The notes under the pieces are model-generated. The model did no database searches. It was not told the DNA's origin and saw only the letters and a list, made by a program, of their open reading frames with translations. The translations under genes and the position numbers were made by a program. Below, one piece after another: positions 24,672 through 34,658 of a stretch of DNA of 64,000 nt; the stretch's first letter is position 1, and each line of letters starts with the position of its first letter. The stretch spans positions 1 through 64,000 of the forward strand of contig CAKTGQ010000007.1 of assembly GCA_934561555.1 (NCBI GenBank), given 5' to 3'. The DNA is from an uncultured Faecalibacterium sp. (GTDB lineage Bacteria > Bacillota > Clostridia > Oscillospirales > Ruminococcaceae).

Positions 24672-26422
24672 TACTGCGCACCTCCCTGCTTGTCAAAATC
24701 GCCGCCGCCCTGCGTCTGGCTGTTGTAGACCTCCTGATAGATGGCATTGGTCGCCAGCAGCTCTGCATGGGTGCCCAGACCGTTGATCTGGCCGTTATCC
24801 AGCACCAGAATGCGGTCTGCATCCTGCACCGAGGAGATACGCTGTGCAATGATGATCTTGGTCGTGCCGGGGATCTCCTCCCGGAAGGCCTTGCGGATCT
24901 TGGCATCGGTCGCAGTATCCACGGCGCTGGTGGAGTCATCCAAAATCAGCACCTTGGGCTTGCGCAGCAGGGCGCGGGCGATGGTCAGGCGCTGCTTCTG
25001 GCCGCCGGACACGTTGGAGCCGCCCTGCTCGATCCAAGTATTGTACTTATCCGGGAAGCGCTGGATAAATTCGTCCGCGCAGGCCAGCTTTGCCATGCGG
25101 ATGCACTCTTCCTCGGTGGCGTTGGCATCGCCCCAGCGGAGGTTATCCAGAATGGTGCCGCTGAACAGCACGTTCTTCTGCAGCACCATGGAGACCTCGC
25201 GGCGCAGCACGTCAAGGTTATAATCCCGCACATCCACGCCGCCCACACGCATGGTACCGCTCTCGGCATCGTACAGGCGGGGGATCAGCTGCACCAGACT
25301 GGACTTTGCACTGCCGGTGCCGCCGATGATGCCCAGCGTCTCGCCGGGCTGGATGGTAAAGCTGATATCGTTCAGCACCGGCTGACCGCTGCCGTGCTTA
25401 TACTTGAAGGTAACGTGGTCGAACTGGATGCTGCCATCCGCCACCTGCTGCACCGGCTGCTTTGCCGGGGGCAGGTCGGTGCGCTCGTCCAGCACCTCCA
25501 CGATACGCTTGGCCGAGGCGGCAGACATGGCGATCATAACAAAGGCCATGCTCAGCATCATCAGTGCCATGAGGATGTTCATGATATAGCCGAACAGGGC
25601 GTTCAGCTGGCCGGTGGTAATGGCACCGTGCAGCACATATTTTGCACCGAACCAGCTCAGCGCAATGTTGCAGCCGTACACCGCCACCAGCATGGCGGGG
25701 TTATTGAAACTCAGGCGGCTTTCTGCGTTGACGAACTGCTTGTACAGGCTCTCGCAGGCGGCGGTGTATTTTTCGTTTTCAAAGCCCTCGCGCACGAAGC
25801 TTTTGACCACACGGATGGCAGAGACGTTCTCCTGCACCGAGGCGTTGAGGTTATCGTAGTTCTTGAACACCCGGTCAAAGATGCGGAAGGTGGGGATCAT
25901 GATGGCAGCCAACACCGCCACCAGAAAAGCCACTGCCACCACAAACACCAGCGACAGCGGGCCGCCGATGACCACAGCCATGAACATGGCAAACACCAGA
26001 TGCACCGGGGCGCGCACACACATGCGCAGGATCATCTGGAAGGCGTTCTGCACGTTGGTCACATCGGTGGTCATGCGGGTAACAAGACCTGCCGTGGAGA
26101 ATTTGTCGATGTTGGAAAAAGAGTAATGCTGGATATTTTCATACATGGCATCGCGCAGATTTCCGGCAAAGCCGGTGGATGCCTCGGCGGCGTACTTGCC
26201 CGCCAGCACGCCCAGCACCAGCGCAATGGCTGCCACCAGAAAGGTAAGCAGGCCGTAGCGGATGATGGCGTTCATATCGCCCTTTTCAATGCCCTGGTCG
26301 ATGATAAAGGCCATGATGGTGGGCAGCAGCACATCCATAATGGCTTCCAGCGCAGCAAAGAGCGGTGTCTTGATCGAGGCGGCTTTATACTCGCCCAGAT
26401 GCGACACAAGCTTTTTGATCAT
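24671..26422 (-). CDS. Heterodimeric ABC exporter subunit with degenerate Walker B
   Basis: This 583-residue half-transporter has six membrane helices (about 15-310). Its nucleotide-binding domain carries Walker A GGTGSAKSS, a canonical signature NVSGGQKQR and Walker B VLILDDSTS, where Asp replaces the catalytic Glu. That substitution defines the non-hydrolysing site of asymmetric ABC exporters such as BmrCD and LmrCD. With the downstream subunit it should form one heterodimer. GGAGGG lies upstream of the ATG. It is the first gene of the operon, driven by the promoter at 26466-26493, which overlaps a palindrome likely bound by the adjacent MarR regulator. Confidence 0.9.
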   Translation of the reverse strand: MIKKLVSHLGEYKAASIKTPLFAALEAIMDVLLPTIMAFIIDQGIEKGDMNAIIRYGLLTFLVAAIALVLGVLAGKYAAEASTGFAGNLRDAMYENIQHYSFSNIDKFSTAGLVTRMTTDVTNVQNAFQMILRMCVRAPVHLVFAMFMAVVIGGPLSLVFVVAVAFLVAVLAAIMIPTFRIFDRVFKNYDNLNASVQENVSAIRVVKSFVREGFENEKYTAACESLYKQFVNAESRLSFNNPAMLVAVYGCNIALSWFGAKYVLHGAITTGQLNALFGYIMNILMALMMLSMAFVMIAMSAASAKRIVEVLDERTDLPPAKQPVQQVADGSIQFDHVTFKYKHGSGQPVLNDISFTIQPGETLGIIGGTGSAKSSLVQLIPRLYDAESGTMRVGGVDVRDYNLDVLRREVSMVLQKNVLFSGTILDNLRWGDANATEEECIRMAKLACADEFIQRFPDKYNTWIEQGGSNVSGGQKQRLTIARALLRKPKVLILDDSTSAVDTATDAKIRKAFREEIPGTTKIIIAQRISSVQDADRILVLDNGQINGLGTHAELLATNAIYQEVYNSQTQGGGDFDKQGGAQ

Positions 26423-26448
26423 CTGAGTTCCCTCCTATTTGAATTTAT

Positions 26449-26493
26449 TTGTTTGGTACGAAACAATTTTATACAAAACAATTTAAATGTCAA
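26449..26493 (-). promoter_or_regulatory. Promoter and probable MarR operator of the ABC exporter operon
   Basis: The minus strand has TTGACA (26488-26493), a 16-bp spacer and TAAAAT (26466-26471). The imperfect palindrome TTGTTTCGTACCAAACAA (26449-26466) sits at the expected transcription start, where a bound repressor would block initiation. Confidence 0.65.
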
Positions 26494-26563
26494 GGCGTTT
26501 CGTAAAATGTTCATAATTACTAATTTAACAAGTCCTTTTTCGGCGCTTTGACGGAAAAGGTGG

Positions 26564-27046
26564 TTATTTCAACGCTTCCCGCAGCTTGTTCAGCAGCCGC
26601 AGCAGCTCTGCGTTCTCCTCCTCGGTCAGCAGACCGGTCACATAGTCATCAGTCTGGCGGAAGGAAAGCATAGTCTTTTCGTGCAGACGGATGCCCTCCT
26701 CGGTCAGCACCAGCTGCTTGAGCCGGGCATCCTGCGGCACGCTCAGCCGCTGGATGTAACCCTTGCGCTCCATCAGCTGCAAAATGTTCGTCACGGTGGA
26801 GCGGGTGATGGAAAACTCCCGCTCGATGTCCCGCTGGAACACCGGTTCGTCCCGGTGGCGGTAGAGATACTCGATGATCCATCCGTGCATGGGAGTGGTC
26901 TGCTCTACCCCGTTGGCGCGGGAAAACTGGTTCAGCCTGCGGAAGATCAGGTTATCCACCCGGTGCAGCTGGGCAGGGATGACCTGCGGCCCCTCCCACG
27001 GCGGGTCCAGCTTGCAGGACTGTTCAATAGGGTGCTCTGTACACAT
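26564..27046 (-). CDS. MarR-family transcriptional regulator
   Basis: The 160-residue regulator has a central winged helix-turn-helix (QRDIEREFSITRSTVTNILQ) followed by the wing segment RKGYIQRLSVPQDARLKQL, diagnostic of MarR proteins. The start MCTEHPIEQ is chosen because AGAGGA lies 8 bp upstream. It is transcribed from its own strong promoter in the same direction as the exporter genes, 141 bp ahead of them. Inverted repeats with TTGT and AACA halves occur at both promoters. The likely role is repression of itself and of the exporter, relieved by an exported compound; the ligand is unknown. Confidence 0.88.
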   Translation of the reverse strand: MCTEHPIEQSCKLDPPWEGPQVIPAQLHRVDNLIFRRLNQFSRANGVEQTTPMHGWIIEYLYRHRDEPVFQRDIEREFSITRSTVTNILQLMERKGYIQRLSVPQDARLKQLVLTEEGIRLHEKTMLSFRQTDDYVTGLLTEEENAELLRLLNKLREALK

Positions 27047-27089
27047 AATGGTTTTCCTCTGTTTTGTTCGGATTGTTCGATGTGAAACT

Positions 27090-27134
27090 GTTTGATACAA
27101 TACATATTTTATCCATCTCCCCTCCCCTTGTCAA
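27090..27134 (-). promoter_or_regulatory. Promoter and probable self-operator of the MarR gene
   Basis: The minus strand reads TTGACA (27129-27134), a 17-bp spacer and TAAAAT (27106-27111). TTGTATCAAACAG follows at the start point and resembles the half-sites at the exporter promoter. Confidence 0.6.
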
Positions 27135-27174
27135 GAGGGCGGGACGCAAAAACACGGAAGTCAGTTTTCCGAAT

Positions 27175-27325
27175 AAAGGCTTCCCCCGGTCGGGGGAAGC
27201 TGTCGAGGAACGCAGTGACGAGACTGATGAGGGCGCAGGCAAGCAGCAGCGGTAGGAGAATTACCCCTCATCCGTCATTGCTGACGCAATGCCACCTTCC
27301 CCCCAAGGGGTGAAGGCTTTTGCTC
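27175..27325. repeat. Palindromic intergenic repeat, copy 2
   Basis: It contains the hairpins CTTCCCCCGGTCGGGGGAAG and ACCTTCCCCCCAAGGGGTGAAGG, with TGATGAGGG facing CCCTCATC. The parts resemble those of the repeats at 15898, 39888 and 48177, though the outer ends are less clear. Confidence 0.6.
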
Positions 27326-27359
27326 CGGGTCAAACTGAAAAAGTTGATTCCTATGGCGC

Positions 27360-27397
27360 AAAAAGGCCGCTGCGGAAAAATTTCCGCAGCAGCCTTG
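27360..27397 (-). terminator. Terminator of purC
   Basis: AGGCTGCTGCGGAAA pairs with TTTCCGCAGCGGCCT on the minus strand and is followed by T5. It starts 24 bp beyond the purC stop. Confidence 0.75.
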
Positions 27398-27420
27398 ATT
27401 TTTATGGATACAGGATACGC

Positions 27421-28290
27421 TTACAGCTTCTTGCCGGTCAGCAGCTCGTAGGCCTCCAGATACTTGGCAATGGTCTTGTCAATGACATCCTGCGGCAGGT
27501 CGTAGTTGCTGTCGGGGTTGGCCTTCAGCCAGTCGCGCACGAACTGCTTGTCGAAGGAGGGCTGGCTGTGACCCGGCTCGTAGCCCTCCAGCGGCCAGAA
27601 GCGGGAGGAGTCCGGGGTCAGCATCTCGTCGCCCAGCACCACGTTGCCGTCCTCGTCCAGACCAAACTCGAACTTGGTGTCGGCAATGATGATGCCGCGG
27701 GACAGTGCGTACTCGGCGCACTTCTTGTACAGGGCAATGGTGTAATCGCGGAGCTTAGTGGCGTACTCCAGACCGTGGCCAGGGAACTGCTTTTCCAGCA
27801 CGTCGATGCTCTGCTCGTAGGAGATGTTCTCGTCGTGGTCGCCGATCTCTGCCTTGGTGGAGGGGGTGTAGATGGGCTCGGGCAGCTTATCGGACTCCTG
27901 CAGGCCCTCGGGCAGCTGGATGCCGCACACCTTGCCGGTCTTCTGGTAGCTGGCCCAGCCGCTGCCGGTGATGTAGCCGCGCACGATGCACTCGATGGGC
28001 AGCATGGTCAGCTTGCGGCACATCATGCTGTTGCCGGTGAACTGGGGCTGACGGAAGAACTCCGGCATATCCTGCACATCCACGCTCAGCATATGGTTGG
28101 GCAGCAGATCACGGGTGTAATCGAACCAGAACTTGCTCATCTGGGTGAGCACGGTGCCCTTTTTGGTGACCTTGTTTTTCAGGATGACGTCAAACGCAGA
28201 AATGCGGTCGGTAGCAACCATGATCAGGCTGTCGCCATTGTCGTAGATCTCGCGGACTTTGCCTTCTTTGATGGGTTTGAACTCTGTCAT
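27421..28290 (-). CDS. purC: Phosphoribosylaminoimidazole-succinocarboxamide synthase
   Basis: The 289-residue cytosolic enzyme joins aspartate to CAIR in de novo purine synthesis. It shows the N-terminal KEGKVREIYD and ATDRISAFDV segments, ECIVRGYITGSGW, IADTKFEFG and DEMLTPDSSRFWP, all family hallmarks. It matches the longer PurC class that carries a C-terminal extension. The start MTEFKPIKEG is preferred over the ATG 15 bp upstream because GGAG is correctly spaced. It is monocistronic here, away from other pur genes. I saw no purine riboswitch in its leader; the promoter (28356-28383) is an extended -10 type. Confidence 0.96.
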   Translation of the reverse strand: MTEFKPIKEGKVREIYDNGDSLIMVATDRISAFDVILKNKVTKKGTVLTQMSKFWFDYTRDLLPNHMLSVDVQDMPEFFRQPQFTGNSMMCRKLTMLPIECIVRGYITGSGWASYQKTGKVCGIQLPEGLQESDKLPEPIYTPSTKAEIGDHDENISYEQSIDVLEKQFPGHGLEYATKLRDYTIALYKKCAEYALSRGIIIADTKFEFGLDEDGNVVLGDEMLTPDSSRFWPLEGYEPGHSQPSFDKQFVRDWLKANPDSNYDLPQDVIDKTIAKYLEAYELLTGKKL

Positions 28291-28355
28291 AATCAAACAC
28301 TCCATTTTTCCATGTTCTCGGCAGCGCAGCAGCGCGGCGCAGTTCTTACCCTACT

Positions 28356-28383
28356 ATTCTACCATACTGCCGCACGGTTTAAA
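28356..28383 (-). promoter_or_regulatory. Promoter of purC
   Basis: The minus strand has TTTAAA, a 16-bp spacer and TAGAAT preceded by TGG (extended -10). Confidence 0.5.
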
Positions 28384-28524
28384 AGGAACAGAATAAAAGA
28401 AAAACGAGCCGGATTTGTATTTTTATCGTGAAAAGTGCGCAAAAAACAGCAAGGAATTTCGGCGTTTTGACGATAAAAGTCGTACTTTATCCCCAAATGC
28501 ACCCACCTTTGCAAAATGCAGTCA

Positions 28525-28553
28525 TGGACAAGCGCCGCCGGTTGCGGTATCAT
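28525..28553 (+). promoter_or_regulatory. Promoter of the GH1 gene
   Basis: TGGACA, a 17-bp spacer and TATCAT lie 63 bp before the GH1 start. A 9-bp inverted repeat (TTTTATCGT at 28431-28439, ACGATAAAA at 28470-28478) lies upstream. Confidence 0.5.
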
Positions 28554-28555
28554 AA

Positions 28556-30055
<1,500 letters not shown>

Positions 30056-30135
30056 GCCAACGCCCCGGCACTGTTTGCGGAACAGCAGCGCCGGGGCAAA
30101 GTGTGTGAGGACGAACCAATAACGGAGAAGAATTT

Positions 30136-31167
30136 ATGACACCACAGATCATTGCACACCGCGGTGCTTCCTATCTTGCACCGGAAAATACCCTGACTGC
30201 CTTTAAAAAAGCCATGGAACTGGGCGCGGACGGCGTAGAGATGGACGTACAGCAGACCATTGACGCCGGGCTTGTGATCCACCATGACTATATGATCGAT
30301 CTGCACACGGATATTTCCGGCAAGATCTACGATATGACCATGGGCGATTTAAAGGAACTGGATTTCGGCAGCTGGAAGGACGTCAGCTTTCGGGACGAGA
30401 AGATTGCCACCCTGCAGGAGGCCATGGAGCTGTGCAAACAAATGCCGGGTTGCACCGTGCATCTGGAGCTGAAATCCACCATGGACAACGACCCGGATTT
30501 TGTGCCCCGGGTGCTGGAAGTGCTGCGGCAGACGGAGATGGCAGAACAGGTGATCCTTGTCTCCTTCAACCACGCGCTGCTGCGGCAGGCAAAGCAGCTG
30601 ATGCCTGAATTGCGGGTAGGTGCGCTGGTATACGGCGAGCTGGAAAGCATGCTGTTGCCGCCGCCCATCATCTGGAAGGATCTGGGACTGACCAACGGCA
30701 TGGACGACATGGAAGCCATGGACGCCGCCCTGCCGCAGACAGACGCAGACGAGGAAAATTGCAGTTGGATGACCCGCTGGATGACCGATAAGGTAAGTAT
30801 GCTGCGGGCAAGCTTTCCCGGTGAGAGCCTGAACGAGATCTATAAAAACCTGATGGCGCAGCGGGATCTGCCCGCTTACATCCGCAGTCTGGATTTTGTG
30901 CCGGAGTGGGTCAGCTGCGAGTACCACACCGCCTACAAAAACGCCGGTTTCATTGACAAACTGCACGAGATGGGCATCAAGGTGTCTTTGTGGACGGTGG
31001 ATACGGAGGATTCCGTCCGCAGTCTGCTGCGCACCAACGCCGATGCCTACATCACCAACCGTCCCGACCGTGTGCGGGAATGGATGGAGAAGGAACTGGC
31101 GGCGACCGCCCCGGCAGAGCCTGCCCCCGCTGATGAAGCAGACGCCGGGACAGCCGCCGCAGAGTAA
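30136..31167 (+). CDS. Glycerophosphodiester phosphodiesterase family protein
   Basis: The 343-residue protein starts TPQIIAHRGASYLAPENTLTAF, containing the catalytic HRGA and PENT motifs. It continues with VEMDV (metal-binding Glu/Asp) and VIHHD, then LELK and the late SLWTVD barrel strand. Such enzymes hydrolyse glycerophosphodiesters to glycerol-3-phosphate and an alcohol. It lacks a signal peptide and is probably cytosolic. The segment of about residues 175-225 is an insertion relative to short family members, and the C-terminal 20 residues are Ala/Pro/Glu-rich and disordered. GGAG precedes the ATG. It ends at a bidirectional terminator. Confidence 0.88.
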   Translation: MTPQIIAHRGASYLAPENTLTAFKKAMELGADGVEMDVQQTIDAGLVIHHDYMIDLHTDISGKIYDMTMGDLKELDFGSWKDVSFRDEKIATLQEAMELCKQMPGCTVHLELKSTMDNDPDFVPRVLEVLRQTEMAEQVILVSFNHALLRQAKQLMPELRVGALVYGELESMLLPPPIIWKDLGLTNGMDDMEAMDAALPQTDADEENCSWMTRWMTDKVSMLRASFPGESLNEIYKNLMAQRDLPAYIRSLDFVPEWVSCEYHTAYKNAGFIDKLHEMGIKVSLWTVDTEDSVRSLLRTNADAYITNRPDRVREWMEKELAATAPAEPAPADEADAGTAAAE

Positions 31168-31199
31168 GCCGGCCGGAATAAGCACAAATAACCCCAACA

Positions 31200-31245
31200 A
31201 AAAAGAGATAGGCTTTCCCGAAAAGGGATCACCTATCTCTTTTTG
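31200..31245. terminator. Bidirectional terminator between the GDPD gene and the fab operon
   Basis: AAAAAGAGATAGG pairs with CCTATCTCTTTTT around an inner TCCC/GGGA stem. Runs of A and T on both sides serve both convergent units. Confidence 0.85.
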
Positions 31246-31254
31246 CATTTGATT

Positions 31255-31725
31255 TTATTCTGCTGCTTCGGTCAGCACAAAGGTCAGTTCTGCGGTGACG
31301 GCGCACTTACCGTCCACCCATGCCGAAGCCTTGCCTACGCCCACAGCGCCGTGCTGCTGCACCAGTTCACAGTGCAGGGTGAGCACATCCCCGGGGATGA
31401 CCTGCTTGCGGAAGCGGGCACTCTTGATGCCGCCGAACAGCGCAAGCTTGCCCTTGTTTTCCGGCAGGCTCAGCGCCGCCACAGCGCCGGTCTGTGCCAG
31501 TGCCTCCAGCAGCAGCACGCCGGGCATGACCGGCTGCGCCGGGAAGTGGCCGTTGAAAAATTCCTCGTTGCGGGTGACGCACTTACGGCCGATGGCCCAC
31601 TGCCCCGGCTCGTAGTCCAGAACGCGATCCACGAGGGCAAAGGGGTAGCGGTGGGGCAAAATCTCCGCGATCTGCACACTGCTCAGGGTATTGGCGTTTT
31701 CACGCACGGTACGGGGCTCTGCCAT
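31255..31725 (-). CDS. fabZ: 3-hydroxyacyl-ACP dehydratase FabZ
   Basis: The 156-residue hot-dog-fold enzyme removes water from 3-hydroxyacyl-ACP during chain elongation. The active site is plain: H60 in [13 protein letters not shown] and E74 in [23 protein letters not shown] near the N-terminus is also typical. It is the last gene of the fatty acid operon, 3 bp after fabF, with GGGAGGG overlapping the fabF end as ribosome binding site. No FabA is seen, so how unsaturated fatty acids arise is not shown here. Confidence 0.96.
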   Translation of the reverse strand: MAEPRTVRENANTLSSVQIAEILPHRYPFALVDRVLDYEPGQWAIGRKCVTRNEEFFNGHFPAQPVMPGVLLLEALAQTGAVAALSLPENKGKLALFGGIKSARFRKQVIPGDVLTLHCELVQQHGAVGVGKASAWVDGKCAVTAELTFVLTEAAE

Positions 31726-31728
31726 GGG

Positions 31729-32967
31729 TCAGCCCTCCCATCTGCGCAGGGCGATGCAGGCGTTATGGCCGCCAAAGCCCAAGCTGTTGCTCAGCGCATA
31801 CTGCATCTTCTGCTGCCGCCCGGTGTTGGGCACATAGTCCAGATCGCACTCCGGGTCGGGCTGCGCATAGTGGATGGTGGGCGGGGCAAACTGATCCCGC
31901 AGTGCCAGCGCGGTGAACACCGCCTCGATGCCGCCCGCACCGCCCAGCAGATGGCCGGTCATGCTCTTGGTGCTGACCACGGTCATCTCCTTTGCGTGTG
32001 CGCCGAACACGGCGTGAATGGCGGCAGTCTCGCAGGCATCGTTCATGTGGGTACCGGTGCCGTGGGCGTTGATGTGGTCCACCTGCTCCGGTGCGATGTC
32101 GGCATCCACCAAGGTCAACTTCATGCAGTCGATAGCGCCCGCGCCGCCGGGAGCCGGGGCGGTAAAGTGGTAGGCGTCGCAGTTGGCGCCGTAGCCCACT
32201 ACCTCAGCATAGATATGTGCGCCGCGTGCTCTTGCGTGCTCCAATTCTTCCAGCACCAGCACGCCGCTGCCCTCGCCCATGACAAAGCCGCCGCGGCGGG
32301 CATCAAAGGGCAGGCTGGCAGCGTCCGGGTCGGTGGCGGTGGAAAGCGCCTTCATGCTGGTAAAGCCGCCAATGCCCAAGGGGCTGATGCAGCTTTCCGC
32401 GCCGCCGCAGACCATCACCGGCTCGTAGCCGTCCCGGATGCGGTGGAAGGCGTCGCCCACAGCGTTGGTGCCGCCGGCGCAGGCCGTGACCGGGCAGGTG
32501 CACATGCCCTTCAGACCAAAGCGGATGGCCACCTGTGCCGCTGCCATGTTGGCAATGGCCATGGGCACAAAGTAGGGGCTTACCTTCTCCATGCCCTTTT
32601 CCTCGCCGCGGGCGTGCTGCTCCTCGATGGTGGGCAGACCGCCGATGCCGCTGGACAGGATGACGCCGATGTCCTTGCCCTCGGCCTCGGTATCAAGGCC
32701 GCTGTCTGCAATGGCTTCGGCGGCAGCGCCCAGTGCCAGCAGGGTGAAGCGTGCCATCTTGCGGACTTCCTTTTTGTCCACCACGGTCTCGGGGTCAAAG
32801 CCCTTTACCTCACCGGCCAGCTTGCACTTGAAGTCGGTGGTATCGAACTGGGTGATGGGGCCGATGCCGCATTTACCGGCACGGGCTGCCGCCCAGCTGT
32901 CGGCTACATTGTTGCCCAGCGGGTTCACCGTGCCAAGGCCGGTGATCACAACTCTGCGTTTATCCAT
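31729..32967 (-). CDS. fabF: Beta-ketoacyl-ACP synthase II
   Basis: The 412-residue condensing enzyme elongates acyl-ACP with malonyl-ACP. It begins RRVVITGLGTVNPLGN and carries the catalytic triad Cys163 (TACAGG), His302 (NAHGTGT) and His339 (SMTGHLLG). Length is typical. AAAGGAG stands before the ATG, 12 bp after fabG. Within the operon it is the only elongating ketosynthase; FabH performs initiation. Confidence 0.97.
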   Translation of the reverse strand: MDKRRVVITGLGTVNPLGNNVADSWAAARAGKCGIGPITQFDTTDFKCKLAGEVKGFDPETVVDKKEVRKMARFTLLALGAAAEAIADSGLDTEAEGKDIGVILSSGIGGLPTIEEQHARGEEKGMEKVSPYFVPMAIANMAAAQVAIRFGLKGMCTCPVTACAGGTNAVGDAFHRIRDGYEPVMVCGGAESCISPLGIGGFTSMKALSTATDPDAASLPFDARRGGFVMGEGSGVLVLEELEHARARGAHIYAEVVGYGANCDAYHFTAPAPGGAGAIDCMKLTLVDADIAPEQVDHINAHGTGTHMNDACETAAIHAVFGAHAKEMTVVSTKSMTGHLLGGAGGIEAVFTALALRDQFAPPTIHYAQPDPECDLDYVPNTGRQQKMQYALSNSLGFGGHNACIALRRWEG

Positions 32968-32979
32968 AAGGGTTCTCCT

Positions 32980-33729
32980 TTACATTGCCATGCCGCCGTC
33001 CACACAGAGCACCTGCCCGGTGAGATAGCTGCTTTGTTCTGCGGCAAAAAACGCCACTGCCTGCGCCACATCCTCCGGCTGGCCTGCATGGCCTGCGGGG
33101 ATGCCCTGCGTCATGCCGGTGCGCACCGCCTCCGGCAGCACGGCAGTCATGTCGGTGTCGATAAAGCCGGGCGCTACCGCGTTCACGGTCACGTTCCGCG
33201 CGGCCAGTTCCCGGGCAAGGCTCTTGGTCAGACCGATGAGCCCCGCCTTGCTGGCGGCGTAGTTGGTCTGCCCGGCGTTGCCTCGCAGCGCCACCACGCT
33301 GGAAAGGTTCACGATGCGGCCATAGCGCTGGCGCACCATGCGGCGGGCGGCCTCCTTGCAGCAGAGAAAGGCGCTTTTCAGGTTGGTGTCCAGCACCGCG
33401 TCAAAATCCTGCTCGGTCAGGCGCAAAATCAGGTTGTCCCGGGTGATGCCCGCATTGTTCACCAGCACATCCACCCGGCCAAAGGCCTCGGCGGCGGCAT
33501 CGAACAGCGCTTTGCAGCCCTCGGCGGTGGATACATCCGCCTGCACGGTCACCGCCTGCACGCCCTCGGCGCGGCAGAGCGCTGCCGTCTGCTCCGCAGG
33601 CTCTGCGCCGTGGCAGTAGTTCACCACCACATTGCAGCCCTGCTTTGCCAGTGCCACGCACACTGCGCGGCCAATGCCCCGGCTGCCGCCGGTAACAATG
33701 GCGGCGCGGGTCAGCTTTTCTTCGCTCAT
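32980..33729 (-). CDS. fabG: 3-oxoacyl-ACP reductase
   Basis: The 249-residue short-chain dehydrogenase reduces 3-ketoacyl-ACP with NADPH. It shows the cofactor motif TGGSRGIG (13-20), NNAG (91-94) and the catalytic Ser143/Ser144, Tyr157 and Lys161 (YAASK). Its ATG overlaps the fabD stop as ATGA, indicating translational coupling. A 5-codon longer frame has no advantage. Confidence 0.96.
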   Translation of the reverse strand: MSEEKLTRAAIVTGGSRGIGRAVCVALAKQGCNVVVNYCHGAEPAEQTAALCRAEGVQAVTVQADVSTAEGCKALFDAAAEAFGRVDVLVNNAGITRDNLILRLTEQDFDAVLDTNLKSAFLCCKEAARRMVRQRYGRIVNLSSVVALRGNAGQTNYAASKAGLIGLTKSLARELAARNVTVNAVAPGFIDTDMTAVLPEAVRTGMTQGIPAGHAGQPEDVAQAVAFFAAEQSSYLTGQVLCVDGGMAM

Positions 33730-34658
33730 TCTGCTTCCTTCCATGCGGTCAGCACCGCATCCAGCTGTTCCGGGGTCTCCACTGCGGTGCAGACCACCCC
33801 GGGCAGGGTCTTTTTCACAAAACCGCTCAGGGCGTTGCCGGGGCCGACTTCCAGAATGTGGTCCACGCCCAGCTCGCCCAGACGGCGCAGGGTGTCCTCC
33901 ATGTAGACGCTGCTCTGCACCTGCTTTACCAGCAGCTGCGGGATGCTGTCGGTCTCGGCCTTTTCATGCCCCAGACAGTTGAACAGCACCGGCGTCTCCA
34001 TAGCGCCGAAGCTTTCGCCCGCAAAGCGCTGTGCCAGCGCATCCCCTGCGGGAGCCATCAGCCTTGTGTGGAAGGGGCCGCTGACCTTCAGCGGGATGCA
34101 GCGGCGGGCACCGGCTTCCTTTGCCAGCGCGGCAGCCTGCTCCACAGCGGCTTTCTCGCCACCGATGACCAGCTGCCCCGGGCAGTTGTAATTGCAGATC
34201 TGCACACAGCCCGCCGCAGCAGCCTGTTCGCAGCAGGCAGACAGTTTTTCTCTGTCCAGCCCCAGCACGGCAGTCATGCCGCAGTCAAGGCCTTTTGCAG
34301 CTTCGGCCATGGCCTTGCCCCGGAAGGCGGTCAGCTCGATGGCCTGCTTTGCGGTGAACACCCCTGCTGCCTGCAGCGCGGAGTATTCGCCCAGCGAAAG
34401 CCCTGCCAGATAGGCGGGCTTCACGCCCTTTTCAGCCAGCACGGCAGTCACGCCACAGGCAAAGGCCACCATGCAGGGCTGGGTGTATTCGGTCTGATTC
34501 AAAACGCCGTCCGGGTCCTCAAAGCAGACGCGGTGCAGATCAAAATCCAGCGCTGCGCTGTCAAAGGCCGCCCGGAAGGCGGGAGATGCTTCGTAAAATT
34601 CCTTGCCCATGCCGGGGTGCTGCGCACCCTGACCGGCGTAAAGTACGGCAAGCTTCAT
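33726..34658 (-). CDS. fabD: Malonyl-CoA:ACP transacylase
   Basis: The 310-residue enzyme loads malonyl groups onto ACP. Family motifs are the opening YAGQGAQHPGMGKEF, the nucleophile Ser88 in GLSLGEYS, the GPFHTRLM segment with the active-site His, and the late GPGNALSGF. Both ends overlap neighbours by four bases (ATGA), so it is embedded in a coupled operon between the FabK paralogue and fabG. Confidence 0.96.
   Translation of the reverse strand: MKLAVLYAGQGAQHPGMGKEFYEASPAFRAAFDSAALDFDLHRVCFEDPDGVLNQTEYTQPCMVAFACGVTAVLAEKGVKPAYLAGLSLGEYSALQAAGVFTAKQAIELTAFRGKAMAEAAKGLDCGMTAVLGLDREKLSACCEQAAAAGCVQICNYNCPGQLVIGGEKAAVEQAAALAKEAGARRCIPLKVSGPFHTRLMAPAGDALAQRFAGESFGAMETPVLFNCLGHEKAETDSIPQLLVKQVQSSVYMEDTLRRLGELGVDHILEVGPGNALSGFVKKTLPGVVCTAVETPEQLDAVLTAWKEAE

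Noticed and set aside
28291..28356. Purine riboswitch in the purC leader
   Set aside because: The leader is short and lacks the conserved loop sequences of the purine aptamer.
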